In this document: positions 42,801-50,690 of the stretch, piece after piece
Layout of the letters: each line of letters opens with the position of its first letter
Numbering within the stretch: the stretch's first letter is position 1
From: Candidatus Delongbacteria bacterium
GTDB taxonomy: Bacteria; CAIWAD01
DNA: 64,000 nucleotides
Assembly: GCA_041675285.1 (NCBI GenBank)
Contig: JBAYTZ010000007.1
Coordinates: 1-64,000, forward strand
Direction of reading: 5' to 3'
Notes under the pieces: model-generated
What the model was told of the DNA's origin: nothing
Database searches by the model: none
What the model saw: the letters and a program-made list of their open reading frames with translations, nothing else
Program-made: the position numbers and the translations under genes

Positions 42801-43448
42801 GGCCAGCGGAGCGTCCAGGTTGACGGGCGGCAGCGCGGGACCGGGATGCCGCCGGCCCAGTTCGGCCAGGTGGAGCCAGGGACCGGGATCCAGCAGGCCG
42901 CCCTGGCTGCGCAGCCAGTCCAACAGGCCGGGCGGGAAGGCCTGCCACAGGCGGCGCAACTCGTCCAGCCCCACCTGCCGCAGGGAGTCGACGGAATCCT
43001 CGCCCAGCTCCAGCTCCGCCGGCAGTCCCAGGGCCACGGCCCGTTCGCTCAGCACGCGCTTGCAGAAGCCGTGGATGGTGAAGATCGAGGCCTCGTCGAA
43101 GGACATCAGCGCCATGCGCAGCTGGCGCAAGGCCCGCGCGTCGTCCCAACGGCCGGCCGCCCGCAGGTGGGCGCGCAGTTCTTCCAGGAAGGGATCCGCT
43201 GGCGGACCATTGGCCTCCAGCGCCCGGCGGGCCTCTTCCAGCCGCTGGCGCAGCCGGTCGCGCAACTCGGCGGTGGCGGCCTCGGTGAACGTGAGCACCA
43301 GCAGCGAGGGCAGTTCCAGCCCCTCTTCCAGCAGAAAGCGCAACACCAGCGCGCCGATGGTCCAGGTCTTGCCCGTGCCCGCGCTGGCTTCCACCAGCAG
43401 GGTCCCCAGGAGCGGCACGCGGACGGGATCATGCACGGGGTGGTTCAT
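39795..43448 (-). CDS. recB: Exodeoxyribonuclease V beta subunit (RecB)
   Basis: 1217 residues from the ATG at 43446-43448, overlapping the recC stop (ATGA). Helicase motifs: VEASAGTGKTWT (Walker A), LVDEFQDTDPLQ (II), GDPKQSIYSFRGAD (III), VLTLHKSKGLEFPLVV (V) and RLAYVGLTRARHH (VI). The C-terminal nuclease domain is present, with TAGTCLHKLLELVDF, GYIDQIH and VLDWKSNRLG carrying the Asp and Lys of the active site. It is the 3'-5' motor and only nuclease of the RecBCD complex. Length is typical. Confidence 0.93.
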   Translation of the reverse strand: MNHPVHDPVRVPLLGTLLVEASAGTGKTWTIGALVLRFLLEEGLELPSLLVLTFTEAATAELRDRLRQRLEEARRALEANGPPADPFLEELRAHLRAAGRWDDARALRQLRMALMSFDEASIFTIHGFCKRVLSERAVALGLPAELELGEDSVDSLRQVGLDELRRLWQAFPPGLLDWLRSQGGLLDPGPWLHLAELGRRHPGPALPPVNLDAPLAGLPELEHRHAESARWALATLLAVGIEDLAGLIAASSLNKNSYRPASVTKWLGWIRDWLELGATPQGCPDARRFTPAILSTKLTKGGTCPQHPVFEALAALLELDDQVGAAYTSVLEQLQHAALRDWPAAAARLRLESRRLDFSDLLSLVAEGLAGPGGAELARALGRRWRAALVDEFQDTDPLQAGIFQRVFQAEGLPLILVGDPKQSIYSFRGADLHAYLAAARAAGRREELRTNWRSGAGLLRAVNALFDAGRFPAQRGAFLRPDIHAAELQPSGQVVERELWLDGRALPPFRVLQEDVPDLNRPLAGRRVARHLARLLARLLRPASGQRTGWLGPDGLVPVEGRDVAVLVRSHRQGTLVADALAELGLACVQLSPRSVLQSLEAVDLQRLLLALARPHDTRRLRTVLAGPLALALGSDPQAALGSAPLQEELQERLHAALQTARRLGSSRALRGLFEELGLPEALLGLRRGERRLTNWLQLLELLPGLEGPGGLTPDELALRLEWSRDQESAAAELRLESEDNLVRVLTLHKSKGLEFPLVVCPFLWDESGRRDEFGATLLHDGEERPELVAWSKARPLSDARRAARQEEELAESLRLAYVGLTRARHHTLLYSVAPSPASRRRPSALDWLLLARRLPEDAPGAGESWRPLWAEGPGPQRWAWEELARPGVLGVEALELPPAPATGDTRSTAAEPPRIRPFTGRILAGARLSSFSSLLTDAHADERLDEWFAGAAPAAEPAPGEPEDWRGRFPRGATAGTCLHKLLELVDFNPGRGSAQLENHCRRQLRAHGLDEALAPGTARWLEEILDTPLTARGFRLSALGDGQRVSELEFHLCAAPLPAAEFRALLERHGLFSATRLGLAPPWPASPPPLPGDLPAGFLKGYIDQIHCQDGRWWVLDWKSNRLGATAAAYPRRALADEMARSGYFIQGLFYLVALHRHLARTLPGYQPGEHLGGLRYLFLRGVQAEHPGQGCFEDRPPLELILELDGRLGASRD

Positions 43449-46400
43449 GCGAGGGCCTCCTGCAGCGGGGCGCCCAGCCGCAGCGCCCACTCCGCCAGTC
43501 GGGGCGCGATCCCCGGGTGGGTGAAGGGATCCGCGCCGCCCAGCACGGTCTGCAGCCACGGATCCTCCCAGAGGTACTCGCGCTGCCGGTACCACTCTTT
43601 CTCCAGATCGGGCTCGCGCCCCTCGCCCTGCGCCTGCAGGCACTCCAGGGCCAGCGACTCGCTGACGGCGGGCAGCCACGGCAGCCAAGCCCGCTGTCCC
43701 AGTCGCCAAGCCTCCAGCCACTCCCGCAGCCGCGCGCGGGGGTCCGCCACGACGGGCAACTCCAGCTCCTCGTCCAGGAAGATCAAGCGTGTGACACCGG
43801 CGCCGCCCTGGGCGCTCCAGGCCAGATGGCGCAGCCAGGGCGTGCCAAGGGCCGAGCCGGCGCGACGCCGGGCCCAACACTCCACGCGGCGGGGCGCGGG
43901 AGCCGGCAGGCTGGCCCGCAGCATGAACCCATCAATCCGCAGCTCCACGTCGCGGACCTCCGGCAGGACCTCGCCCTGCAGGACCAGCGTGCGGCGCGCC
44001 AGCAGATCCTGCACCTCGCGCCGCCCGGCCAGCAACTCGGCGCGGCCGGGATGGCCCCAGGGCAGCAGGCCGGCGGCCCGCAGCCTGGGCTCCTGCTCAT
44101 CCTCCGGCAGTCCCTGCCCGGCCCAGCGGAGCAGGGTGTGGCGCAGTCGCCCCAGCGTGGGGCGGTCGCTGGCGAAGGGTTCCTCCTCGGCCGGATGGCC
44201 GCCGTCCCAGGGCAGGCTGAGCCCCGCCCGGCGCAGCAGGCTGCGGGCTGGATTCGTCTGGAAAGCCTCCAGTTCCTCCAGCGTGAGCTCGGCGGCGGGT
44301 TCGGGCAGATCCAGCTCACCCAGCAGCGGATGGCTGGCCCGCAGCTCCGCCGGTTCGCGCCGGGCCCGGTCCAGACGCAGGGCGGCCCGGCCCCAGCCGG
44401 GATGGTGGCCCGCCGGCCGGGCCTGCGGGGAGAAGGCCGCGGGGCTGAAGGCCTGCAGGGCGTGCTCACGCACGCGCCCGGCGGGATCGCCCAGCAGGTC
44501 CAGCAGCTCGCTGACCACCGTGGAGGGCGGCCGGCGGCGATTCTCCTGCACGTCGCGTCCGGTCCAGAACAGCAGCAGGTTGTCCCGCGCGCTGCCCAGC
44601 GCCTCCAGGAAGAGCGCGCGGTCCTGCAGCCGGGGCTGGCGATCCCCCCGCCGCGCGGCGCCCAGGCAGAGGTCCAGCTCATCCCGGCGGCTGGGACGCG
44701 GAAAGACCGTGTCGTCCAGGCCCAGCAGCACGACCACCCGGGCGGGCAGGCCGCGGCAGGCCAGCATGGGGGCCAGGGTCAGCCGGCCGTCGAAACCGCC
44801 GCCGCGGATGCCCTCGTCCCCGGCCAGGGTGCGGAGCAGGAAGTCCCGGGCACAGGCGAAGGGCAGGACTTCGGCGGCCCCACCGGCCCGCGCGGCGGCC
44901 TCGCCGGCCAGCAGGCGCTCGCGCAGCTCCTGCAGTTCGCGCTCCTCGTCCTCGTCCGGGGAGAAGAAGCGCGGCAGCCACTCCAGCAGCCAGCGCGTCC
45001 AATCCTCCGGCGTGCGGGGGGATTCGCTCCCGGCCTCGAAGCGGCGCAAGACCTGCAGCCACTCGAGGAAAGCCTGCAGGCGCTCGGGCTGCTCGCCGGC
45101 GGCCGGCAGGGCCACCAGACCTTCCACCAGACTGTCCCGGGACATGGCGTAGCCCAGCAGCAGGCGATCCAGGCCGGCGCGCCAGCCGTGTTCGTCCACC
45201 GCCGGCAGCCCCAGCCGCCCGCGGGCCTCGGCATCCCAGCCCCAGCGGATGCCCGCCGCGCGACACCAGTCCAGGGCCAGGGCCAGAGCGTCCCCGTCCA
45301 GCCCCTGGCGCCGGCGCAGCGCCGCGCATTGCAGCGGGGCGAGCACGCGCCCGCTCTCCCAGCGCCCGCCGGCCAGCTGCAGCAGTTCGGCCAGCACCAC
45401 GCCCAGGCCACGCCCCGCGGCGGGTCCCAGGACGCGCCAGGGGATCTGCCGCGTGGGTTCCTGGCTGGAGAAGACCGCCTCGAAAGCCGGCCGGACGCTT
45501 TCCAGCTCGGGGCAGAGCACCAGGATGTCGCCCGGGCTGAGCCCGGGCTCGCGCTCGAACAGGTCCAGCAGGCAGTCCAGCAGGACCTCCGCCTGGCGCT
45601 GGGGCGAGTGGCAGGAGTGGAATTGCAGGCTGTCATCCCGGGGCGGCGGATCGGGCAGCGGACTCACGTGGAACAGGCTGGACTGCAGGTGCTCCAGCAG
45701 GGTGCGCGGGGCCGGCGGCTCGTCCCGCGGGCCGCTGAACTCGGCGTCGCGCTCGAGCAGCTCGTCGATCCAGGCTCCCAGCTCGCTGCCGCAGGTGGCC
45801 AGCAGGGGTGCGCGCCCCTCGGCCTCGTCCAGGGCCTGGCGGGGCCGGCGGCCCGGCAAGTCGCCCCAGTACTCGCGGGAGGGATTGAGCAGGTAGAGGC
45901 GCACGGGCAGGTGGCGGGCGAGGGCCTCGAACAGGTCCAGCTGGGCGGGGGGCAGATTGCCCAGGGCGAACAGGCTCAGGCGCGGCGGCAGTCCGGCGGG
46001 CGGGCCAGAGCGCTCGAGGGCGGCCAGCCAGTCCGCCTGCAGGTTGGCGCGGTGGGGCTGGGCCAGCGCCCGGCGCAGGCGCCGCCAGAGCTGGCGCTGC
46101 CAGATCAGCGTGGGCGAGTCGGGCGGCGACTCCCCGCCGGGCAGGCGCGCGGCGTCGGGGTGACCTTCCCAGTCCAGCAGCCAGCGCGGCCGGTAGACGA
46201 GGTACTGGTCGAAGAGGCCGGCCAGGCGGCGGGCCAGCCCGTGGCGCAGGCTGCCGGTCCGGTCCCGCTCCAGCAGCCGGGCGACGGCCTCGGAACCCGG
46301 ACCCTCCAGGCAGGCGGGCAGCAGGGCGGCGATCCGCCAGGCGAGGGCCTCGGGCTCCCAGGGCGAGCGCGCGTCATCGGCCGCACCGGCCGGGTGCAGG

Positions 46401-46615
46401 AGCTCCTCCCAGAGGAAGCGGGCCGGAAAAGGCGTGTGCAGGCCGGCCACTCCACCCAGGCGGGCGGCCAGCTCCAGCGGCAGGCGCCGGGCCATGCCCA
46501 CGGATTCGACGATCACCACCTCCCGGGCGGCGGGCCCGGGCGGCGCGGCGGCCAGATCCTCGGCCAGGCGGTCGAAGAGGGATTCACCGCGGGCTTCCTG
46601 CACCACGTGGATCAT
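43445..46615 (-). CDS. recC: Exodeoxyribonuclease V gamma subunit (RecC)
   Basis: 1056 residues from the ATG at 46613-46615. An AGGA lies 6-8 bases upstream; a more distal start would add only Arg/Pro-rich sequence. N-terminal inactive helicase-like part: FLWEELLHPAG, LPPRLSLFALGNLPPAQLDLFEAL, DILVLCPELESVRPAFEAVF and IPWRVLGPAAGRGLGVVL. The C-terminus has the LARRTLVLQGEVLPEVRDVEL region of the dead nuclease fold. RecC scaffolds the complex and recognises Chi. First gene of the recC-recB-recD operon, divergent from the SulP gene. Confidence 0.88.
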   Translation of the reverse strand: MIHVVQEARGESLFDRLAEDLAAAPPGPAAREVVIVESVGMARRLPLELAARLGGVAGLHTPFPARFLWEELLHPAGAADDARSPWEPEALAWRIAALLPACLEGPGSEAVARLLERDRTGSLRHGLARRLAGLFDQYLVYRPRWLLDWEGHPDAARLPGGESPPDSPTLIWQRQLWRRLRRALAQPHRANLQADWLAALERSGPPAGLPPRLSLFALGNLPPAQLDLFEALARHLPVRLYLLNPSREYWGDLPGRRPRQALDEAEGRAPLLATCGSELGAWIDELLERDAEFSGPRDEPPAPRTLLEHLQSSLFHVSPLPDPPPRDDSLQFHSCHSPQRQAEVLLDCLLDLFEREPGLSPGDILVLCPELESVRPAFEAVFSSQEPTRQIPWRVLGPAAGRGLGVVLAELLQLAGGRWESGRVLAPLQCAALRRRQGLDGDALALALDWCRAAGIRWGWDAEARGRLGLPAVDEHGWRAGLDRLLLGYAMSRDSLVEGLVALPAAGEQPERLQAFLEWLQVLRRFEAGSESPRTPEDWTRWLLEWLPRFFSPDEDEERELQELRERLLAGEAAARAGGAAEVLPFACARDFLLRTLAGDEGIRGGGFDGRLTLAPMLACRGLPARVVVLLGLDDTVFPRPSRRDELDLCLGAARRGDRQPRLQDRALFLEALGSARDNLLLFWTGRDVQENRRRPPSTVVSELLDLLGDPAGRVREHALQAFSPAAFSPQARPAGHHPGWGRAALRLDRARREPAELRASHPLLGELDLPEPAAELTLEELEAFQTNPARSLLRRAGLSLPWDGGHPAEEEPFASDRPTLGRLRHTLLRWAGQGLPEDEQEPRLRAAGLLPWGHPGRAELLAGRREVQDLLARRTLVLQGEVLPEVRDVELRIDGFMLRASLPAPAPRRVECWARRRAGSALGTPWLRHLAWSAQGGAGVTRLIFLDEELELPVVADPRARLREWLEAWRLGQRAWLPWLPAVSESLALECLQAQGEGREPDLEKEWYRQREYLWEDPWLQTVLGGADPFTHPGIAPRLAEWALRLGAPLQEALA

Positions 46616-46759
46616 GGGAGTCCTGTGCGCTGGGGGTTGGCGGGAGCGCCGGCGCGGCGCTCGCTCGAGGCACAAGATACAAGGAGGCTGGACGGCGGGC
46701 GCGATTTCCCGGCCCCCTCGCGTCCCCTACATTCAAGGCGGTTCAACGAAGGAAGCCCC

Positions 46760-48511
46760 ATGCCCCGCCGCAGCCTCACCCGCCTGCTCCGCGACGAATT
46801 CGCCGGCTACAACCTCGGCATCTTCCGCCTGGACCTGATGGCCGGACTCACCGTGGCCGCGGTGGCGCTGCCGCTGGCCCTGGCCTTCGGCGTGGCCTCG
46901 GGCGCCTCGGCGGCGGCGGGCCTGGTCACGGCCATCCTGGCCGGCCTGGTGATCGGCGGACTCTCCGGCGCGCCCTACCAGATCAGCGGTCCCACCGGCG
47001 CCATGAGCGCCGTGCTGATCCTGCTGGCCCAGCGCTACGGGCTGGAGGGCGTCTGGCTGGCCGGCCTGCTCTCGGGCGCGCTGCTGCTGATCATCGGCCT
47101 GCTGCGGATGGGACGCTTCATCGCCTTCATCCCGGCGCCGGTGATCACGGGCTTCACCAGCGGCATCGGGCTGATCATCGCCATCGGGCAGCTGGACAAT
47201 TTCCTGGGCACCCAGACGCCGGCTCACGAGAATTCCCTGCTCAAGCTGCTGGGCTACTTCCAGGGCGGCTGGAGCCCCGACCTGCCCACGCTCTTCCTGG
47301 GCCTGCTGGTGACGGGCCTGATGCTGTTCTGGCCCCAGCGCTGGGGCGCGCGCGTGCCCGCCAGCCTGGTGGGGCTGGTGGCGGCCACGGGTCTGGCCTG
47401 GCTCTTCAACTGGCAGGTGGCGACCATCGGGGTCATCCCCACCTCGCCGCTGCTGCCCGAGCGACTCAGCCTGGCCAACATCCCCTGGGAGCACCTGTCG
47501 GACTTCATCTACCCCGCGCTGACCATCACGGCGCTGGGGGCCGTGGAATCGCTGCTCTGCGGGATGGTGGCCTCCAACATGACCGGCGTGCGCCTGCAGG
47601 CCAACCAGGAACTGGTGGCCCAGGGAGTGGGAAACCTGCTGATCCCCTTCCTGGGCGGCGTGCCCGCCACGGCGGCCATCGCGCGCACCAGCGTGGGCAT
47701 CAAGTCCGGCGGGCGCACGCGCATGACCAGCATCGTGCACGCCGTGGGCCTGCTGCTCAGCATGCTCCTGCTGGCGCCGCTGATGGCCCGGGTGCCGCTG
47801 GCGGCGCTCTCCGGCGTGCTGCTGGTCACCGCCTGGCGGATGAACGAATGGGGCGCCATCCGCTTCATCTTCGGGCGGCGTTTCAAGACGGCCATGCTGG
47901 CCTATTCGGTGACGCTGGTGGCCACCATCTCGCTGGATCTCACCCAAGCCATTGTGATCAGCACCTTCATGGCCGGGGCGATCTTCCTCAGCCAGATCGC
48001 CAGCCTGGACATCGAAGTGCAGCCGGTGGATCCTGACAAGCTGCGCGCCCGGGGCATCGAGGTCTCAGGCAGGTGCCAGCACGTGCGCGTGGCTTTCGTG
48101 ACAGGTCCGCTCTTCTTCGCGGCGGTGGGCAACTTCAACGAGGCCTTCGCCGGACTGGGCCCGACCCAGACCCTGATCCTCTCCATGCGCGGCGTGCCGC
48201 TCATCGACACGGCGGGACTGGAGGCCATCACCCACGTGCGTGAACACCTGCGCAAGACCGGCGGGCAGCTGATGCTGGCGGGCGTGCACGACCGGGTGCG
48301 CGTCATGATGGAGCGCGGCGGGGTTCTGGACCAGATCGGCCGGGAGAACCTCTTCTGGAGCAGCGACCAGGCCATCATCGAGGCCGAGCGCCGCGGCTGT
48401 CCCTATTGCGCCCGGCCGGCCGTCTGGACCTGGCGCGGCGCGCCGGACCGGCGGCTCTACGAGGAAGGCCCCGACGACAGGGAGCTGCTGGACGACGACG
48501 ACGAGTCGTAG
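46760..48511 (+). CDS. SulP-family anion transporter with STAS domain
   Basis: 583 residues; GAAGGAAG precedes the ATG. Residues about 10-410 form the membrane domain with family segments (LTVAAVALPLALAFGVASG, YQISGPTGAMSAV, PAPVITGFTSGIGLII, GMVASNMTGVRLQANQEL, FLGGVPATAAIARTSVGIK). A STAS domain follows at about 440-545 (VTGPLFFAAVGNF ... LILSMRGVPLIDTAGLEAI). The tail has an unusual CPYC pair and ends in an Asp-rich run. SulP proteins move sulfate, bicarbonate or dicarboxylates; the substrate is not fixed by sequence. The 3' end overlaps the convergent regulator by 55 bases. Confidence 0.9.
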   Translation: MPRRSLTRLLRDEFAGYNLGIFRLDLMAGLTVAAVALPLALAFGVASGASAAAGLVTAILAGLVIGGLSGAPYQISGPTGAMSAVLILLAQRYGLEGVWLAGLLSGALLLIIGLLRMGRFIAFIPAPVITGFTSGIGLIIAIGQLDNFLGTQTPAHENSLLKLLGYFQGGWSPDLPTLFLGLLVTGLMLFWPQRWGARVPASLVGLVAATGLAWLFNWQVATIGVIPTSPLLPERLSLANIPWEHLSDFIYPALTITALGAVESLLCGMVASNMTGVRLQANQELVAQGVGNLLIPFLGGVPATAAIARTSVGIKSGGRTRMTSIVHAVGLLLSMLLLAPLMARVPLAALSGVLLVTAWRMNEWGAIRFIFGRRFKTAMLAYSVTLVATISLDLTQAIVISTFMAGAIFLSQIASLDIEVQPVDPDKLRARGIEVSGRCQHVRVAFVTGPLFFAAVGNFNEAFAGLGPTQTLILSMRGVPLIDTAGLEAITHVREHLRKTGGQLMLAGVHDRVRVMMERGGVLDQIGRENLFWSSDQAIIEAERRGCPYCARPAVWTWRGAPDRRLYEEGPDDRELLDDDDES

Positions 48512-49425
48512 TCGCCCGGGCAGTCCAGTCGGACGCGCCACTCCCGCTCCAGGGCCGACAGGCGCCGACCGCGCTGGAAGGCGCTCTCCTCGGCCGGCTC
48601 CAGGGTGGCCAGCACCTCCAGGCGAAAGGCCGCCGCCCCTTCCCGACTCCAATCCTCCTGCAGGGCCGCGCAGCGGTGCAGTCCCAGTTCCAGCTGGGCG
48701 CGCTGGGAGCGCAGCCGGCTCTCCACGCCGCTGGCCCGGGCGATGAAGCGCCGACCGCTGGCCAGGTGCGTGATACAATACACGCCGGCGGCGGCCGGCC
48801 CCGCCTCCGGGTTCCGGGCCGGGGCGGGTCCGGCGGCCATCTCCCGCAGCCAGGACGGTCCCGCCGGGGTCCAGGCCGGATTGAGCCGGTAGACCTGCTG
48901 CTCGCGCAGCAGCAGTCCGGCGTCCACCAGCTCCCGTCGCACGGTGCAGTAGTCGGCGTGGTGGACGGCGAACAGCTCGTTCAGCGCGCGCTCCGGATAT
49001 TCGCGCCCCGGCTCCAGCAGCGCGGCGAACTCCTCCAGCAGCAGCCGGCGCTTTTTCTGCTGGACGGGCAGGCGCTCCACCCGGCCCGCGGGGGCGAAGG
49101 TCTGCAGCACGCGCCGGCAATAGCCGGCCAGGCGCTCGCGCTCCCGGCGATCCGCGCCCTCGCCGCCGGTGACCAGCTCGAGCAGCGGCCGCTCCAGCGG
49201 GGGCCAGCAGACCGAGTACATGCTGAAGTACTGCTCGCGGCTTTTGCTCACCAGGCCCGCCTCCTCCAGCTTTTTCAGATGGAAGACCAGGGTGGAGGCG
49301 GCCAGGCCCAGCCGTCCGGCCAGTTCCTCGACGTAGTGGGGACGCTCCAGCAGCGCGCGCAGGACCGCCAGACGCGCCGGGTCGGCCAGGGCCCGCGCCA
49401 CGATCAGACCGGTGGATTCCGTCAT
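48457..49425 (-). CDS. ArsR-type regulator fused to DUF2087 and GIY-YIG-like domains
   Basis: 322 residues from the ATG at 49423-49425, chosen for its GGAGCGG site. Residues about 1-75: ArsR winged helix (VARALADPARLAVLRALL ... LAGRLGLAASTLVFHLKKLEEAGLV). About 135-195: DUF2087 (RVERLPVQQKKRRLLLEEF ... RALNELFAVHHADYCTVRRELVDAGLL). About 215-305: a GIY-YIG-like nuclease domain (GVYCITHLASGRRFIARA ... AQLELGLHRCAALQEDW). The end is a Ser-rich tail antisense to the SulP tail. The GIY-YIG part may be a ligand- or DNA-binding remnant rather than an active nuclease. Probably autoregulated. Confidence 0.7.
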   Translation of the reverse strand: MTESTGLIVARALADPARLAVLRALLERPHYVEELAGRLGLAASTLVFHLKKLEEAGLVSKSREQYFSMYSVCWPPLERPLLELVTGGEGADRRERERLAGYCRRVLQTFAPAGRVERLPVQQKKRRLLLEEFAALLEPGREYPERALNELFAVHHADYCTVRRELVDAGLLLREQQVYRLNPAWTPAGPSWLREMAAGPAPARNPEAGPAAAGVYCITHLASGRRFIARASGVESRLRSQRAQLELGLHRCAALQEDWSREGAAAFRLEVLATLEPAEESAFQRGRRLSALEREWRVRLDCPGDYDSSSSSSSSLSSGPSS

Positions 49426-49439
49426 GCTCCGCTCCAGAA

Positions 49440-49463
49440 TTGATTCGGGATCCATAGAATCAA
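49440..49463 (-). promoter_or_regulatory. Candidate ArsR-type operator
   Basis: TTGATTC, ten bases, GAATCAA: a perfect 7-bp inverted repeat 15-38 bases upstream of the regulator start. Spacing and AT-rich arms in this GC-rich DNA fit a dimeric winged-helix binding site. A further GAATCAT lies at 49494-49500. Confidence 0.5.
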
Positions 49464-49588
49464 ACTGAGAGCGGGAGTGCAAGTCCGTTTCAAGAATCAT
49501 CGAAATGAATTGACGCGGCGACGGCGCTCAATCGGTTGTCGAGGGCGGTCGATGAGTGGCTCAGCCACCCCTGGGAAGGAGAGCCGAG

Positions 49589-50230
49589 ATGGTGCGGACA
49601 GGAAGACGACTGATCCTGCTGGGAGTGATGATCGGACTGCCGGGGCTGTCCTTGGCCGCCCGGCCCTTCGCCACCCAGGATGCCGGAACCACGGGGGGCG
49701 GCACGGAGCTCGAGGCCGTGCTGGACGTGGCCGGGGCGCAGCTCTGCAGCGGACTGGGGTTCACCCAGGGCCTGGGGCCCCGGCTGGATCTGGCGCTGGG
49801 CGTCTGCTTCACCCACGCGCCGGCGGGCGAGCGCTCCTTCGACGGCACGGTGCTGGGGGCCAAGTTCGCCCTGCTGCCGGGCCTGCTCAGCCTGGCGGGC
49901 GGCGGCGAGGCCGGGCGGGCGGCGCGCAATCTGGAACTGGCCTGCACCCGGGAGTTGGCCGGCCTGACCCTGGACCTGAGCGCCGGCGCAGCCTGGGAGC
50001 TGTCGCGGGAGCCCGAGCCGGTCTGGGGCCTGGCGCTTTGCCGCCCCGGGCGCGCGCTGGATCTGGGGTTGGAGCTGGGAGGCGATCTGAAGCGGACCCA
50101 GAACTGGCTGGTGGGCCTGCGGCGGTCCATCGGCACAGCCTCGCTGGATGCGGGGTTGGGCGGCGCGTTCGGCGACGGGTCGAGCCTGGCCGTCACCGCC
50201 GGTCTCACGCTGGGGCTGGCCGCTCACTGA
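49589..50230 (+). CDS. Outer-membrane beta-barrel-like protein, unknown function
   Basis: 213 residues with AAGGAGAG 5 bases before the ATG. Signal peptide (LILLGVMIGLPGLSLA) then ARPFATQDAGTTGGGTELE, an opening seen in outer-membrane proteins of the MetA-pathway phenol degradation/transporter type. The remainder alternates hydrophobic and polar residues as in a small barrel (LGVCFTHAPAGE, GAAWELSREPE, GLTLGLAAH). It ends without the usual aromatic residue. Its stop codon abuts the stop of the convergent TPM-domain gene with no gap. Confidence 0.6.
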   Translation: MVRTGRRLILLGVMIGLPGLSLAARPFATQDAGTTGGGTELEAVLDVAGAQLCSGLGFTQGLGPRLDLALGVCFTHAPAGERSFDGTVLGAKFALLPGLLSLAGGGEAGRAARNLELACTRELAGLTLDLSAGAAWELSREPEPVWGLALCRPGRALDLGLELGGDLKRTQNWLVGLRRSIGTASLDAGLGGAFGDGSSLAVTAGLTLGLAAH

Positions 50231-50689
50231 TCAGCGGCCGAAGGCGATCTCGTCGGAGAGTTCGTTGCGGTCGTCGCTCTGGTAGGGGAAGTACTCGGCC
50301 AGTTTTCCGCCCACCCGGTTCACGGCCTCCGCCAGCCCGTCCCCGAAGCGGTCGGCGGCGAAGTGGGTGGACATGTCTTGGGCGATCTCCCGCCAGAAGG
50401 CGTCCCCCACGTGCTGGTGCAGGGCCTCGTCCCCCACGATGGCGAAGCGCTGGGAGCGGGTGGCCAGGTAGACCAGCACGCCGTTGCGCTCCGCCGTGGC
50501 GTGCATGCCCAGCCGGCCGAAGATCCGCCGGGCGCGCCGGTAGGGATTGCGGCCGAACCAGGGGATGCTCCCTTCCAAGTAGACGCGGATCTCCCCCGAG
50601 GTGAGCCGCTCCGCGTGTTCCACCGCCTGCTTGACCTGCTCCTGTTCAGCCTCGGTCAGGAAGGCCGCCGGTTTGCTGTCGCGTGCCAT
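50231..50689 (-). CDS. TPM-domain protein (YgcG-related), soluble form
   Basis: 152 residues from the ATG at 50687-50689. No signal peptide. A TPM-type domain spans residues about 10-130 (LTEAEQEQVKQAVEHAERLTSGEIRVYLE ... RNGVLVYLATRSQRFAIVGDEALHQHVG). TPM proteins occur with LemA in many bacteria, and some are linked to membrane stress or photosystem repair in plastids. It follows a larger TPM protein and lemA on the same strand, one base after the upstream stop, and is probably cotranscribed. Confidence 0.8.
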   Translation of the reverse strand: MARDSKPAAFLTEAEQEQVKQAVEHAERLTSGEIRVYLEGSIPWFGRNPYRRARRIFGRLGMHATAERNGVLVYLATRSQRFAIVGDEALHQHVGDAFWREIAQDMSTHFAADRFGDGLAEAVNRVGGKLAEYFPYQSDDRNELSDEIAFGR

Positions 50690-50690
50690 C

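Noticed and set aside
43517..46759. Plus-strand frame running into the SulP gene from far upstream
   Set aside because: It is the shadow of recC; the real SulP start is the ATG at 46760 with its own ribosome site.
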